Source: Xenorhabdus doucetiae (GTDB lineage Bacteria; Pseudomonadota; Gammaproteobacteria; Enterobacterales; Enterobacteriaceae). From it: 64,000 bases of DNA. The translations under genes and the position numbers were made by a program. The stretch lies in NCBI RefSeq assembly GCF_000968195.1, contig NZ_FO704550.1, positions 124,001 to 188,000 of the forward strand, written 5' to 3'. Shown piece by piece: positions 54,039 through 62,589 of the stretch (its first letter is position 1; each line of letters begins with the position of its first letter). The notes under the pieces are model-generated. The model saw only the letters and a list, made by a program, of their open reading frames with translations. It searched no databases and was not told where the DNA came from.

Positions 54039-55169
54039 TTAAATAGTTATTTCCAAAAAATTTTTCATGGCTGATACAAAAGAAGATGGCGAATCATCGG
54101 AAAGATAGACTTTCTTTCCTTCAGTATTGATACCTATACATGAAAATTTAGTAGCTATTAGTGGTACACCTAGTTTTATTGTTTCTATATTTTTTATTTT
54201 AACTCCACCACCAACAGTAATAGGAGAAATACATGCAACACATGTAGAATATAATTTCTTCAATTCTGCATCATTTACATAGCCGACTATTTTCAAACTA
54301 TTATATTTTGAAAAAATTTTTTTATTCTTCTCACTACATTTACCAGTAACTACTATAGGAATCATTTCGTTAAATATTTTTTGATCGAATGAATGTAATA
54401 ATTTTTTCAAGCTATAGTTATTAGGAGGAAAGTCTAAGCTTCCAGGGAAAAGAAAAAATGGTTTTTCTGTATTAACCGTTCTTTCTATCTTACTATTTAC
54501 ATAAATATCATTTATATTTAAAGAATATTCCCCTTCACTAAGATCATACTTGTCTATATAAAACTTTGAATCTGGAGGGGTAAGAAAAGTATATTTTAAC
54601 AGAGAATTTTTTTTACAAGATAATATCTTATGTTCTAATTTTCTAATAACCTTTCCTTCTCTCTTATAATATAATTTTTTCAACATACCTTGAGCGGTAT
54701 TGGATAACTGCATAAAAAATTCTGATTCTACATTATGAAATGTAATATTTATTTTACAACCGTCGCATAGCAGGATTTTATAAACGCTAAATAGGAAAAT
54801 AGATTCGATAGAAACATCCGTAATAGCGTTGTTTTTAATGAATTCAGAAATAAAATTATTAAAAGCCTTATCTTTTCTCACAAAAAAATATGGTTCAGCT
54901 TCATTATGAAAAAAAGCTCTAATAATATAAAAAGTCCTACTTATTATATTCGTTCTATCACTAACTGGATTATAGCATGTATAGCTTATTCCATTTTCAT
55001 GGAAAAATGCTTTCGCACTATCAATATTTTGATTTGAATAGTTATAATGAATAACAAAAACACTATCTCCATTATCTCTTGCATGCATAATTCTCCCTAA
55101 GGATAACTTTTTACCACCACTATCATCAGGATATACGTTATCTATTGTAATGAAAACTCTTTTAACCAT
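54039..55169 (-). CDS. glycosyltransferase, GT4-like (O-unit)
   Basis: The 376-residue protein resembles GT-B fold glycosyltransferases: VFITIDNVYPDDSGGKKLSL at the N-terminus, NITFHNVESEFF, PFFLFPGSLDFPPNNYSLKK opening the donor domain and CVACISPITVGGGVKIKNIE near residues 310-329 (Lys and Glu binding the nucleotide). Donor and acceptor are unknown. It lies between wzx and wzy with short spacers on each side, clearly part of the operon. Confidence 0.78.
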   Translation of the reverse strand: MVKRVFITIDNVYPDDSGGKKLSLGRIMHARDNGDSVFVIHYNYSNQNIDSAKAFFHENGISYTCYNPVSDRTNIISRTFYIIRAFFHNEAEPYFFVRKDKAFNNFISEFIKNNAITDVSIESIFLFSVYKILLCDGCKINITFHNVESEFFMQLSNTAQGMLKKLYYKREGKVIRKLEHKILSCKKNSLLKYTFLTPPDSKFYIDKYDLSEGEYSLNINDIYVNSKIERTVNTEKPFFLFPGSLDFPPNNYSLKKLLHSFDQKIFNEMIPIVVTGKCSEKNKKIFSKYNSLKIVGYVNDAELKKLYSTCVACISPITVGGGVKIKNIETIKLGVPLIATKFSCIGINTEGKKVYLSDDSPSSFVSAMKNFLEITI

Positions 55170-55171
55170 TA

Positions 55172-56572
55172 TTACTCTCTTTTCAACTTTGATATATTTC
55201 TCATTAGTAAAAAACCTCTGTATAGAAGATTACACCTAGTCAACTTTAAATGTTTCCTAGCTAATAAAGGCCAATACCAATTGTTAAAAGCTAACTGAAC
55301 AATTCCTTGTCCCATTATTAGCCCATAAATTCCCAAGTTGTAATATTTCACTAGAATAATAGACAAAGATATTACAAAAAAACCTGAAATCAAGTTTGCT
55401 GTTAAAAATGGGATTTTGTTTAAAGTAGTTAAATAACTTCCACTAATTCCATGATTAGCTTCCAGCAATAGGATAAATGCAAATAAGAAAAACCATGGAG
55501 CGTCTATAATACTAGATGTTGAATTTATAGCGCGAAGGATAGGAATACCAAAAAAATAGAAACCGACCGTTGCACTAATAAATATAAACCATAATGAAAG
55601 TACCGATAAGGAATATACATCCCTTAACTTTTCAAGGTTATTATTTAATTGCAATGAGTTCATTTTTGGGAGTTGCAGATATCCTAGTAATGAAGACACT
55701 GTAAATATTAACAATAACACTTGCGAGGTTAGTCCATAGACTCCCGCCGCGTCAACTCCTATAAAAGTGGCTGCTATAAATTGATTCCCTTTTAATATAA
55801 CAAAAGTTCCTAATTGAACTAGACCTAAACGCCAAGCTCCACTCCACACAACCCTCATTGCTAAGCTATTTTTTCTTCTCCTGTCGACTCCATTTTTTAA
55901 GCAAAATTTATATCTTATTATTTTGTTAAATAATCTAGAAATTAAAATTCTATTGATAATACAAGATAATAAACTTGCAATACCTACAGAATATAATTCT
56001 GCACCACACCACAAAAAAATAACTGTGAAAACCACCATTAAGAATTTACTTACTGAAGTTATCATGTTTACATTTGTTATCTCCCCCATACCTAGCAATA
56101 ATCCATTATAATATCCAAAGTAGAAATTTATGATAGCAGATATTGAATATACCAACCATGCTGTGATTACATAAGAATAATCAACATCTATTTTCAATGA
56201 TATTAAATATCCACTACCAATCAACGATAATAAAAAAAACGATAGAATGGCTATAGACATGTATATTTTCTTAGACGCCCAGAATAGATCACAAAAAAGA
56301 TCTATATTGGGATAGTTACTTTTTTTCTCTGGTAGGTCAAATGCTCTTAATTCAACAGCACCGTCACAAATATAGGCAGATTGCCGAGAGATTGTTGGCT
56401 GAAAACCAACCTCTAATAAAAGAATAAGCCCATACATAGCGCTAAATATGTACCATAAGCCCAATTCTTCTTTTGATAAAAAGATGAGCAATGCTGGTAG
56501 AATTATTATACCAGACCCAACGTTTAATAATTGAGCAGTGTAACCTATAATAATGTCTTTTTTTGAAACCAT
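55172..56572 (-). CDS. wzx: O-antigen flippase (Wzx)
   Basis: The 466-residue polysaccharide transporter of the MOP superfamily has about 12 membrane helices. The start IIIGYTAQLLNVGSGIIILP and the QLGTFVILKGNQFIAATFIG segment fit Wzx. It moves undecaprenyl-linked O units across the inner membrane. It is the first gene of the 11-gene operon, about 370 bases downstream of the JUMPstart/ops site. Confidence 0.86.
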   Translation of the reverse strand: MVSKKDIIIGYTAQLLNVGSGIIILPALLIFLSKEELGLWYIFSAMYGLILLLEVGFQPTISRQSAYICDGAVELRAFDLPEKKSNYPNIDLFCDLFWASKKIYMSIAILSFFLLSLIGSGYLISLKIDVDYSYVITAWLVYSISAIINFYFGYYNGLLLGMGEITNVNMITSVSKFLMVVFTVIFLWCGAELYSVGIASLLSCIINRILISRLFNKIIRYKFCLKNGVDRRRKNSLAMRVVWSGAWRLGLVQLGTFVILKGNQFIAATFIGVDAAGVYGLTSQVLLLIFTVSSLLGYLQLPKMNSLQLNNNLEKLRDVYSLSVLSLWFIFISATVGFYFFGIPILRAINSTSSIIDAPWFFLFAFILLLEANHGISGSYLTTLNKIPFLTANLISGFFVISLSIILVKYYNLGIYGLIMGQGIVQLAFNNWYWPLLARKHLKLTRCNLLYRGFLLMRNISKLKRE

Positions 56573-56807
56573 TTTTTTAGTCTAAGTTTAGGTAGTTATA
56601 ATGCAGGATAGTCAAATTACTATCCTTGATTATACCGATAGCGATGCACTGTTACTTATTCAAGGCAGAATGGTTCGAATAACCCCCATTAGTTTTACCT
56701 TGTCTATAGTAAATTGTATGAAACATGGAGTTGTAAAATTGGCGTGGAGGTGATTTGGATAGATAATCGTTAGTTTTCTGTGATATCTGTCTCAGATTTT
56801 GATTGTA

Positions 56808-56841
56808 CATTAATGTTCCTTCAATCGAAAGAACATTAATG
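56808..56841. repeat. inverted repeat in the O-antigen leader
   Basis: CATTAATGTTC (56808-56818) and GAACATTAATG (56831-56841) are perfect inverted repeats; inner TTC/GAA pairs extend the stem, leaving a tight AATC loop. No T-run follows on either strand, so it is not a simple terminator. It may be an RNA structure in the leader or a protein-binding palindrome. Confidence 0.6.
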
Positions 56842-56942
56842 GTATAAATTTATACGTAAAGAAAATGTTGTACAGAAAAATAAAAGGATTGGTAATATAT
56901 AAGGTGGAATCTATTTCCCGCTTGATTATTTAATTAATATCA

Positions 56943-56979
56943 AAGCTACCGCACTAGGTTACGGCTCCCAGAGTGCCTG
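56943..56979 (-). promoter_or_regulatory. JUMPstart with ops element
   Basis: On the minus strand the sequence runs from CAGGCACTCTGGGAGCCGTA to TGCGGTAGCTT. The last part matches the ops consensus GGCGGTAGNNT with only the first base changed, and the front resembles the JUMPstart half CAGTGGCTCTGGTAGCTGTT. RfaH binds paused RNA polymerase here and suppresses early termination in long O-antigen operons. Orientation and location upstream of wzx fit exactly. Confidence 0.8.
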
Positions 56980-57073
56980 TTGTATGTGACAATTTGACTT
57001 ATCCAACTAATATCATTGGATTTTTTTGTTTAACAAAAATTAACATATCAATGATTTGTGTTAAGCAGCGACG

Positions 57074-57102
57074 AGATTAGTCCCTCGACGCCATGAGGTC
57101 AA
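57074..57102 (-). promoter_or_regulatory. sigma70-like promoter of the O-antigen operon
   Basis: Reading leftward, TTGACC (57102-57097) and TAATCT (57079-57074) are separated by 17 bases. It is 66 bp past the cpxA stop, upstream of the JUMPstart element and in the same direction, so it is the best promoter candidate for the operon. Confidence 0.6.
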
Positions 57103-57168
57103 GTATAATAGCTTTTTTTCTTTAATTGTTACGTTATGTAACTAACTAAATTCCCAAACGAAAACTAT

Positions 57169-58545
57169 CTATCTTCCGTGCAACGGCAGCCAAATCACCA
57201 GCCTTAACCCGCCTAAAGGGCTATCTTCTGCTTTGACCCAACCTCGATGTTGGCTGACAGCCGTTTCAACAATCGCCAGTCCCAATCCGGTTCCGCCGGA
57301 TTCTCTGTCCCGTGCTTCGTCCGTCCGGTAAAAAGGCCGGAAGATATGTTCACGGTCTTCGGGGCTGACTCCGGGGCCATCATCATCAACCGTAATCGTG
57401 ACACCGTGGTTGTCTGACTTAAATGCAACGGCGATATGGTGGCTGGAGTAGCGCAGTGCATTGCGGACGATGTTTTCCAGTGCGCTGCCGAGCGTTGTCG
57501 GGTTGCAGTAAATTACCCAGTTTCCGGGAGGTGAGACGATATCCAGCGTTTTGCTCATCTGTTCAGCTTCGAATTTTGCATTTTCCAGGATGTCATGCCA
57601 GATATCGTGGGCTTTGATATTTTCGCGGAGTAGCTCGTTTTTATGCTGATTGCGGGAAAGCACCAGCAGGTCGTTAATCATGCCATCTAAACGTTGGGTC
57701 TCTGTTTCGATGCGTGCCAGTTCCTTGCTTTCACCGTGACGGCGGCGCAGCAAGGCAGTCGCTAATTGCAATCGGGTCAGTGGCGTGCGCAGTTCATGAG
57801 AGATATCGGAAATCAGCCGCTGCTGGGCGGTCACCATCCTTTCCAGCGCACTGATCATCTGGTTGAAACTACTGCCCGTCGCCAAAAACTCTTGCGGGCC
57901 AGATTCCAGTTCTGGGTGTTGCCGTAAGTTACCTCTTGCCACGTCATCAGCGGCATTTTTGAGTTTCCGTGCGGGCTTTGCCAGGCTCCATGCCAGCCAC
58001 AATAACAGTGGGGCGCTGATTAACATGGTGGCAGCGGGCAGTAAAAAAGGCCGGTCAAACATCAGATTAATAAAATCGGACTGTGGACTCCCCGCTGGCC
58101 TAATGATGTAGAGGTGATAATGATCCTCTCCATCGCGGACAGAAAATGGGCCGAGTATTTCTGAACGGCCGTATTTTTTCTTTTTAGGGTGATCGGCGTT
58201 ATCGGATTGGCCGATAAAGTTGCGGATAACTTGTTGTTGATGGGGCGGGGTATTAATGTCACTGATTAGCCCTTCACTGGAGACGAGGATCAGACGTTGC
58301 CCAGATGGCGTCCACCGGGCAACAGCGCGATCCAGACGTAGCCACCAGAATAGGTCATTCCCAGAGTCGTTGATGAGTTCTTCTTCTATGAGTTTTGCCA
58401 GCTTTTCTCCCAACTGGTATTCACTGTCCAAAAGCGGCGTTAACTGCCGTGAGTCCAGTTTGGGCGCCATTAAGGCTATCATCAGGACAAGCGCAAGCGT
58501 GAACCAAAAGATGGCGAATATACGGGCTGTCAAGCTATTGATCAT
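57169..58545 (-). CDS. cpxA: envelope-stress sensor kinase CpxA
   Basis: The 458-residue sensor kinase has two membrane helices (about 7-27 and 165-190), a periplasmic sensor domain, a HAMP segment, the phosphorylated His in LISDISHELRTPLTRLQLA, and ATP-binding boxes (GSALENIVRNALRYSS; DDGPGVSPEDREHIFRPF; GGTGLGLAIVE). It phosphorylates CpxR on envelope stress and is held off by CpxP. Its start overlaps cpxR by four bases. Confidence 0.96.
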   Translation of the reverse strand: MINSLTARIFAIFWFTLALVLMIALMAPKLDSRQLTPLLDSEYQLGEKLAKLIEEELINDSGNDLFWWLRLDRAVARWTPSGQRLILVSSEGLISDINTPPHQQQVIRNFIGQSDNADHPKKKKYGRSEILGPFSVRDGEDHYHLYIIRPAGSPQSDFINLMFDRPFLLPAATMLISAPLLLWLAWSLAKPARKLKNAADDVARGNLRQHPELESGPQEFLATGSSFNQMISALERMVTAQQRLISDISHELRTPLTRLQLATALLRRRHGESKELARIETETQRLDGMINDLLVLSRNQHKNELLRENIKAHDIWHDILENAKFEAEQMSKTLDIVSPPGNWVIYCNPTTLGSALENIVRNALRYSSHHIAVAFKSDNHGVTITVDDDGPGVSPEDREHIFRPFYRTDEARDRESGGTGLGLAIVETAVSQHRGWVKAEDSPLGGLRLVIWLPLHGR

Positions 58546-59234
58546 TTTGCGGAAACCATTAAGTACCCACGGCCGCGTAATGTCTTAAACCATGGAAGTT
58601 CATCAGTTCTGTTGGGTAATTTACGGCGTAGATTCGAAATATGCATATCAATAGCCCGATCAAAAGGCGTTAAGCGTTTTCCCAATACTTCCTGGCTTAA
58701 ATGTTCACGGGAAACGACTTGCCCCAAATGTTGCGCCAATAAATACAGCAGGGTGAATTCTGTGCCGGTGAGATCCAAGATCATTCCATCAAAACTGGCT
58801 TCCTGACGCCCAGGGTTGAGTTGAAGTTTATCGATCTCCAGTATCGGTGTGCCAATATCGGCTTGTTGTTCACTCCAGTTGGAACGGCGCAAAATGGCCC
58901 GTATGCGGGCGACCAGTTCACGATCGTTAAACGGTTTGGGGAGATAGTCATCCGCTCCCAGTTCCAACCCCAAAACACGGTCTAAATCGCTGCCACGCGC
59001 CGTTAACATGATAACCGGGGTTTGGTGGTACTGCCGTAGCTCTTTCAGTGTCTCAATGCCATTTTTGCGCGGCATCATGATGTCCAGCAATAATAGGTCA
59101 ATTGAAGAATCGATATATTGTAAAGCCTGTTCGCCATCGTGGGCGATGATCACATTGAATCCTTCCATCTCTAGCAGTTCTTTTAATAGCGATGTCAGTT
59201 CGCGGTCATCATCAACTAATAAGATTTTATGCAT
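58542..59234 (-). CDS. cpxR: response regulator CpxR
   Basis: Starting at Met of MHKILLVDDDRELTSLLKEL (230 residues), this has a receiver domain with the phosphorylated Asp in LLLLDIMMPRKNGIE (near residue 51) and an OmpR-type winged helix ending FKTLRGRGYLM. Seven upstream in-frame codons are ignored because E. coli CpxR starts with MNKILLVDDD. It activates cpxP, and probably its own operon, via the box at 59287-59301. Confidence 0.96.
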   Translation of the reverse strand: MHKILLVDDDRELTSLLKELLEMEGFNVIIAHDGEQALQYIDSSIDLLLLDIMMPRKNGIETLKELRQYHQTPVIMLTARGSDLDRVLGLELGADDYLPKPFNDRELVARIRAILRRSNWSEQQADIGTPILEIDKLQLNPGRQEASFDGMILDLTGTEFTLLYLLAQHLGQVVSREHLSQEVLGKRLTPFDRAIDMHISNLRRKLPNRTDELPWFKTLRGRGYLMVSAK

Positions 59235-59286
59235 TAATTCTTCCTCCAAGAGCAAAATACGATAACAAACTTCGCTATTCCATGAC

Positions 59287-59301
59287 TTTACGTTCTTTTA
59301 C
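59287..59301 (-). promoter_or_regulatory. perfect CpxR box
   Basis: On the minus strand GTAAA-N5-GTAAA is perfect (59301-59297 and 59291-59287, spacer AGAAC). It lies between divergent cpxRA and cpxP, 86 bases before the cpxP start, and is expected to be bound by phosphorylated CpxR to activate both. Confidence 0.85.
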
Positions 59302-59386
59302 ATGCTCTGACGCTAGTTTGCAGCCGTAAGGTTATAGTTATCCGCACTGAATCGAATGCTGCTGTTCGAGAAAGCGAGGAAATTTA

Positions 59387-59893
59387 ATGCGTAACATAGC
59401 AATATTGGCTTTAGCGTCAATGGTTGTTCTGGGAACAACAGAAGCTTTAGCTAAAACTGCTGATACGGATCATATTCCTGAGGTGAGTTCCTCCTCCCCC
59501 TATCCATATTGTATGCCATATGGCTCTAAGAGGAATTTGAATCATCACCGGAACAGCCAATATAACTATAGTTATCTCTTCGGTGGAATCGCGCTAACTG
59601 AACAGCAACGTGAACAGATGTGGAAGTTAGTCAAAGAGCAGCATCAGTATGAACAGCCGCTGATGGATATGCGAGTTGAACATCAAAGATTGAATGCCCT
59701 TTTGGCTGATGAGGATTTTGATGAAGCTGAGATTCGTTTGCAGCTTGAAAAAATAGCCGAAAAGAATGTTGCTCTGGGCGTAGAAATTGCGCGCATTAAT
59801 AATCAGATTTATCAGCTATTAACACCGGAACAGAAAGCGCTGCTAAAAAAATCGGTTGAAGTAAATGAATACGAAGCCCGAAAAGTGAACTGA
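59387..59893 (+). CDS. cpxP: periplasmic Cpx repressor/chaperone CpxP
   Basis: The 168-residue CpxP/Spy-family protein has a signal peptide (MRNIAILALASMVVLGTTEA, cut after ALA) and two LTxxQ-type motifs (ALTEQQREQMWKL; LLTPEQKALL) with helical text between. It inhibits CpxA and delivers misfolded pili to DegP in E. coli. It is divergent from cpxRA across the CpxR box. fieF would normally follow, but about 3.4 kb of other DNA intervenes. Confidence 0.93.
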   Translation: MRNIAILALASMVVLGTTEALAKTADTDHIPEVSSSSPYPYCMPYGSKRNLNHHRNSQYNYSYLFGGIALTEQQREQMWKLVKEQHQYEQPLMDMRVEHQRLNALLADEDFDEAEIRLQLEKIAEKNVALGVEIARINNQIYQLLTPEQKALLKKSVEVNEYEARKVN

Positions 59894-59985
59894 TTTTTTT
59901 GTTACCACTTTTGATGTTTAGTACTTTTGTTACACAGTAGCATCACCAACGATTTTCCTTGCCATAGACACCATCCCTGTCTTTC

Positions 59986-60009
59986 AGCCCCCTTGTGGGG
60001 CTTTTTTTT
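59986..60009 (+). terminator. cpxP terminator
   Basis: AGCCCC (59986-59991) pairs with GGGGCT (59997-60002) with a five-base loop, and eight Ts follow. It is a strong rho-independent terminator 92 bases after the cpxP stop. Confidence 0.85.
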
Positions 60010-60226
60010 ATCCGTAGCTAAAATTAATTTCCTTTAAAATCAGCATCATAATGTTTTCTTAAGCAACTGTAGACGAACTGAAAATTTTCAAGTGTGGACA
60101 CTTTTGTTATCTACAATTGCTTATAGCTACTAGATTTCTATACCTTCACTTAATGGATCCAATGTTATCGCTAACTGCAAAAATCAGGTACCAGATGAGT
60201 GTATAATTTGTGGACAGAAGTACAGT

Positions 60227-60247
60227 TGTATGCTCAAATCACATACA
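60227..60247. promoter_or_regulatory. possible operator of the toxin-like pair
   Basis: TGTATG (60227-60232) and CATACA (60242-60247) form a perfect 6-bp inverted repeat with a nine-base spacer. It is 20 bp after a TATAAT -10-like box and 30 bp before the start of the 193-residue gene. Its place fits a repressor site of an autoregulated unit. Confidence 0.35.
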
Positions 60248-60277
60248 TGAACTCACTATGTTTAGAGTGTCGGTTTT

Positions 60278-60859
60278 ATGAAATTCAGCAAAAATAACAT
60301 TTCTTCCATTGCTGCCGCGATGGCATTATCACTTGCGCCAGTGCCTGCTGACAGCGTTGGTAGTTACATGGCGACATCCCCATCACAAAATACGTTAGTG
60401 TTGCAAAATATTAATGATTCTGTGGTGTATTTGCCTATTACTGAAGCGCGGCAATACATGGCTGATCTCGCCAATCGTATGAGAGGGCATTTACGGAATC
60501 TGCGGGCAGAGTGGGAAAAAAAACGCATTCCTATTGACGATAAAAGTATGTCTAAATTTGCCAGAGATAATCTGCATTATTTTACAAAGCATATTACCCT
60601 TTGTGCTGCCTTAGTTAAGGCATCGAAAATAGCTTTAAATCAAGTGGATGACCAAAAACACTGTCAGGAAATCATGCAGTTTGGACGGGCTGCCGCAGAT
60701 TTGCGTTATACCATTGAAGAAATTCTTTCATTCACTAAAAATACTCATGAATCACCGAAATTGATTGAAATCACGAATCAATCCAATAAGGAAGATGTGC
60801 AGGCATTGATTAGCTCTGAACATCAAGCTCTGGGTCTTGATAAACCAATTTTCCATTGA
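60278..60859 (+). CDS. uncharacterised 193-residue protein, partner of a YafO-like toxin
   Basis: I do not recognise this family. The N-terminus has a short hydrophobic stretch (ISSIAAAMALSLAPVPA, 8-24) with an AxA-like end, so a signal peptide is possible. The middle is helical and basic (MADLANRMRGHLRNLRAEWE, 61-80) and includes KHITLCAALVKASKIALNQV. The C-terminal 30 residues (KEDVQALISSEHQALGLD) look like the short linear tail that antitoxins use to bind toxins. The downstream YafO-like gene overlaps its end or starts ten bases later, so they are one unit. Either it is a new type of antitoxin or an unrelated exported protein. Confidence 0.6.
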   Translation: MKFSKNNISSIAAAMALSLAPVPADSVGSYMATSPSQNTLVLQNINDSVVYLPITEARQYMADLANRMRGHLRNLRAEWEKKRIPIDDKSMSKFARDNLHYFTKHITLCAALVKASKIALNQVDDQKHCQEIMQFGRAAADLRYTIEEILSFTKNTHESPKLIEITNQSNKEDVQALISSEHQALGLDKPIFH

Positions 60860-61247
60860 TGGTAATATCGTGGTTACTGTTTCCCTTCATAAAGATATTG
60901 AATTACCTGCTGTTGCCAGACAATATGCCAATTTTTTGAAAGACTGGAAAAATGGCGGATTGAGACCAGCCATTTTTGGTGATGAGGGGCGGTGGGAAGA
61001 TCATGCTTCTCTCTGCGCTTCTTTCGTGTTCAAAATACATATCAAATTACCTGATGAGGAACCTTGGCCGACGAAAATGCCCGTTGCAGCACGTAAAAGT
61101 AATAGTTATCTTGTTTATACCCGTCATTGGTGTGAACCAGAAAAATATCAACTTATCAGTATTATGACGCCAAATGCGCATGAACTTGCCAGAACTTCTT
61201 TTTTATCGGTATTGGTTGACCGCGCCGAAAATTTTCAGAATAGCTAG
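60837..61247 (+). CDS. YafO-like mRNA interferase toxin
   Basis: The 136-residue protein (TTG start at 60837; GTG at 60870 gives 125 residues) resembles E. coli YafO. The aligned cores are YANFLKDWKNGGLRPAIFG with YafO's FISYKRDGVLPDIFG, SNSYLVYTRHW with EAHLVYCQGAF, and LISIMTPNAHELAR with LIAILKPEPHKLAR. YafO cuts mRNA in a ribosome-dependent way and is normally paired with the Phd-like YafN. Here the gene directly upstream is a 193-residue protein with no evident Phd domain. Recognition is by eye; remote but extended. Confidence 0.65.
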   Translation: MINQFSIDGNIVVTVSLHKDIELPAVARQYANFLKDWKNGGLRPAIFGDEGRWEDHASLCASFVFKIHIKLPDEEPWPTKMPVAARKSNSYLVYTRHWCEPEKYQLISIMTPNAHELARTSFLSVLVDRAENFQNS

Positions 61248-61439
61248 TTCTCTATTCACTTCCTATTGAGCGGCTTTTTTTGCCTAAAATTCACATTTCA
61301 ATTCCTCAAAGGTGCATAGTTTTTCTTGATACAACCTGTTGTTATCTTAACCAATCTTGATTATCTTACCTCCCATTACTCCGTTATTAAAAAAATCTTA
61401 TCATTGTCACTTCATATAAAAGGGATAGGGATACCCAAC

Positions 61440-62033
61440 ATGGTTTATTCTCATATCGATCATGATCTGATGCTGTTGCTGGGCGGGATATTTGGCATAT
61501 TGGTGATTGCCAGTGTGATTGGCGGCATTTTGGCCTTGCGCTATGCAGGGGAAAGGCGCAATGCCACTATCGATAACCTGAATGCCCGCATCCGTAGCTG
61601 GTGGGTGATATGCATTATCTGTGTCTTGGCTATTGTGGTTGGGCCAGTGGGATCGGTGATTTTATTTGCGATGATGTCATTTTTTGCCCTGCGTGAATTT
61701 ATTATGCTAACCCCGATTCGGTGCAGTGATCATAAGGCACTGTTCTGGTGTTTTTTTGTTTTTATCCCTGCGCAGTATGTGTTGGTGGGAATGCAGTGGT
61801 ATGAGCTATTCTCGGTTTTTATTCCCGTCTATGTCTTGCTATTTTTACCTGTCCGTACAGCCTTGCTTGGGGACACTATCCATTTTTTGGAACGCACCGC
61901 CAAAATCCAGTGGGGGATGTTAATCACAGTGTTTGCCATCAGCCATGCGCCCGCGTTGTTGATATTGGATATCCCAGAGTACAAGAACCAAAATATCAAG
62001 TTATTGCTGTTTCTGATGATTGTGGTGCAACTA
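61440..62033 (+). pseudogene. YnbB/CdsA-like CDP-diglyceride synthase, N-terminal part
   Basis: From the ATG at 61440 (after GGGATAGGG) 198 codons encode a polytopic membrane protein like E. coli YnbB, a phosphatidate cytidylyltransferase homologue: NARIRSWWVICIICVLAIVV, FFALREFIMLTP, and FLERTAKIQWGMLITVFAIS. The reading runs into an IS630 element after Leu 198. Its C-terminal half continues at 62945. The full protein would be about 316 residues, near the family length. The intact enzyme would make CDP-diacylglycerol. A longer frame opens at 61326 but lacks a ribosome site. Confidence 0.82.
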
Positions 62034-62150
62034 TAGCAAAATCAATATAATTAACATAAATTCAGGTTTTTTTTTAAAAATTCATCAAATGGACCTTTTT
62101 CTTTCCTTTCTTGTGGCTTTTGTCCCCGCCCCTTTTTGTTTGATTAGGAT

Positions 62151-62589
62151 TTAAATCCGGGCTGTAAGGCGGGAACCACTCCAACTGGCATCCGGGTTGG
62201 GTTTTGCTTGTCGCGTGTCATGGCGTTTATGAAATGAGGCATTATCCATGACAATCACGGCTCCACTTGGGAGCTTTGGCCACAAATCTTGGGTCATCCA
62301 GGCATGAAAGACATCCGCATTAATATTCCCCCCAAATACGCTTAAGGTTACAAAGGTATTTTTAATGATGGCACCGATGACATTAATCCGCCCTTTGGCC
62401 TGCCAATCGTGTAGACCGAAACAGCGCTGTCCTTTTGGGGAATAACCGTGCATTCGTGGCATCGATTGCTCAAAACCGCTTTCATCCAGATAAACAATCG
62501 GTTTGCCTGCCTGCTCATGGTGGCGGATACGCTCGTTAAATACCTGACGAGCGTGTTCGCAAGCGTCAGGGTGTTTTAGCGTTTTTTTT
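62151..62589 (-). pseudogene. IS630 transposase, second frame (DDE part)
   Basis: Entered from the A-run at 62589-62582, this frame reads KHPDACEHARQVFNERIRHH, IVYLDESGFEQSMPRMHGYS (first Asp) and AVIVMDNASFHKRHDTRQA (second Asp). It then leaves the family text: the expected WFPPYSPDLNP is in another frame downstream. There the IEHKW-type end with the third acidic residue is not recognisable, so the C-terminus is broken or deleted and activity is doubtful. A plain ATG occurs only at 62462. Confidence 0.75.

Larger units (their letters stand above)
56573..57073 (-). other. long untranslated leader of the O-antigen operon
   Basis: No coding frame is supported. From the promoter at 57074-57102, transcription leftward would pass the JUMPstart/ops element (56943-56979) and a long hairpin (56808-56841) before reaching wzx at 56572. 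The leader is about 500 nt, typical of RfaH-dependent surface-polysaccharide operons. Confidence 0.65.
59894..60277 (+). other. intergenic region with terminator, promoter-like and operator-like sites
   Basis: No gene is seen. It holds the cpxP terminator (59986-60009), a TATAAT (60202-60207) without a good -35, and a TGTATG-N9-CATACA inverted repeat (60227-60247), directly upstream of the two-gene toxin-like unit at 60278. Confidence 0.5.
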
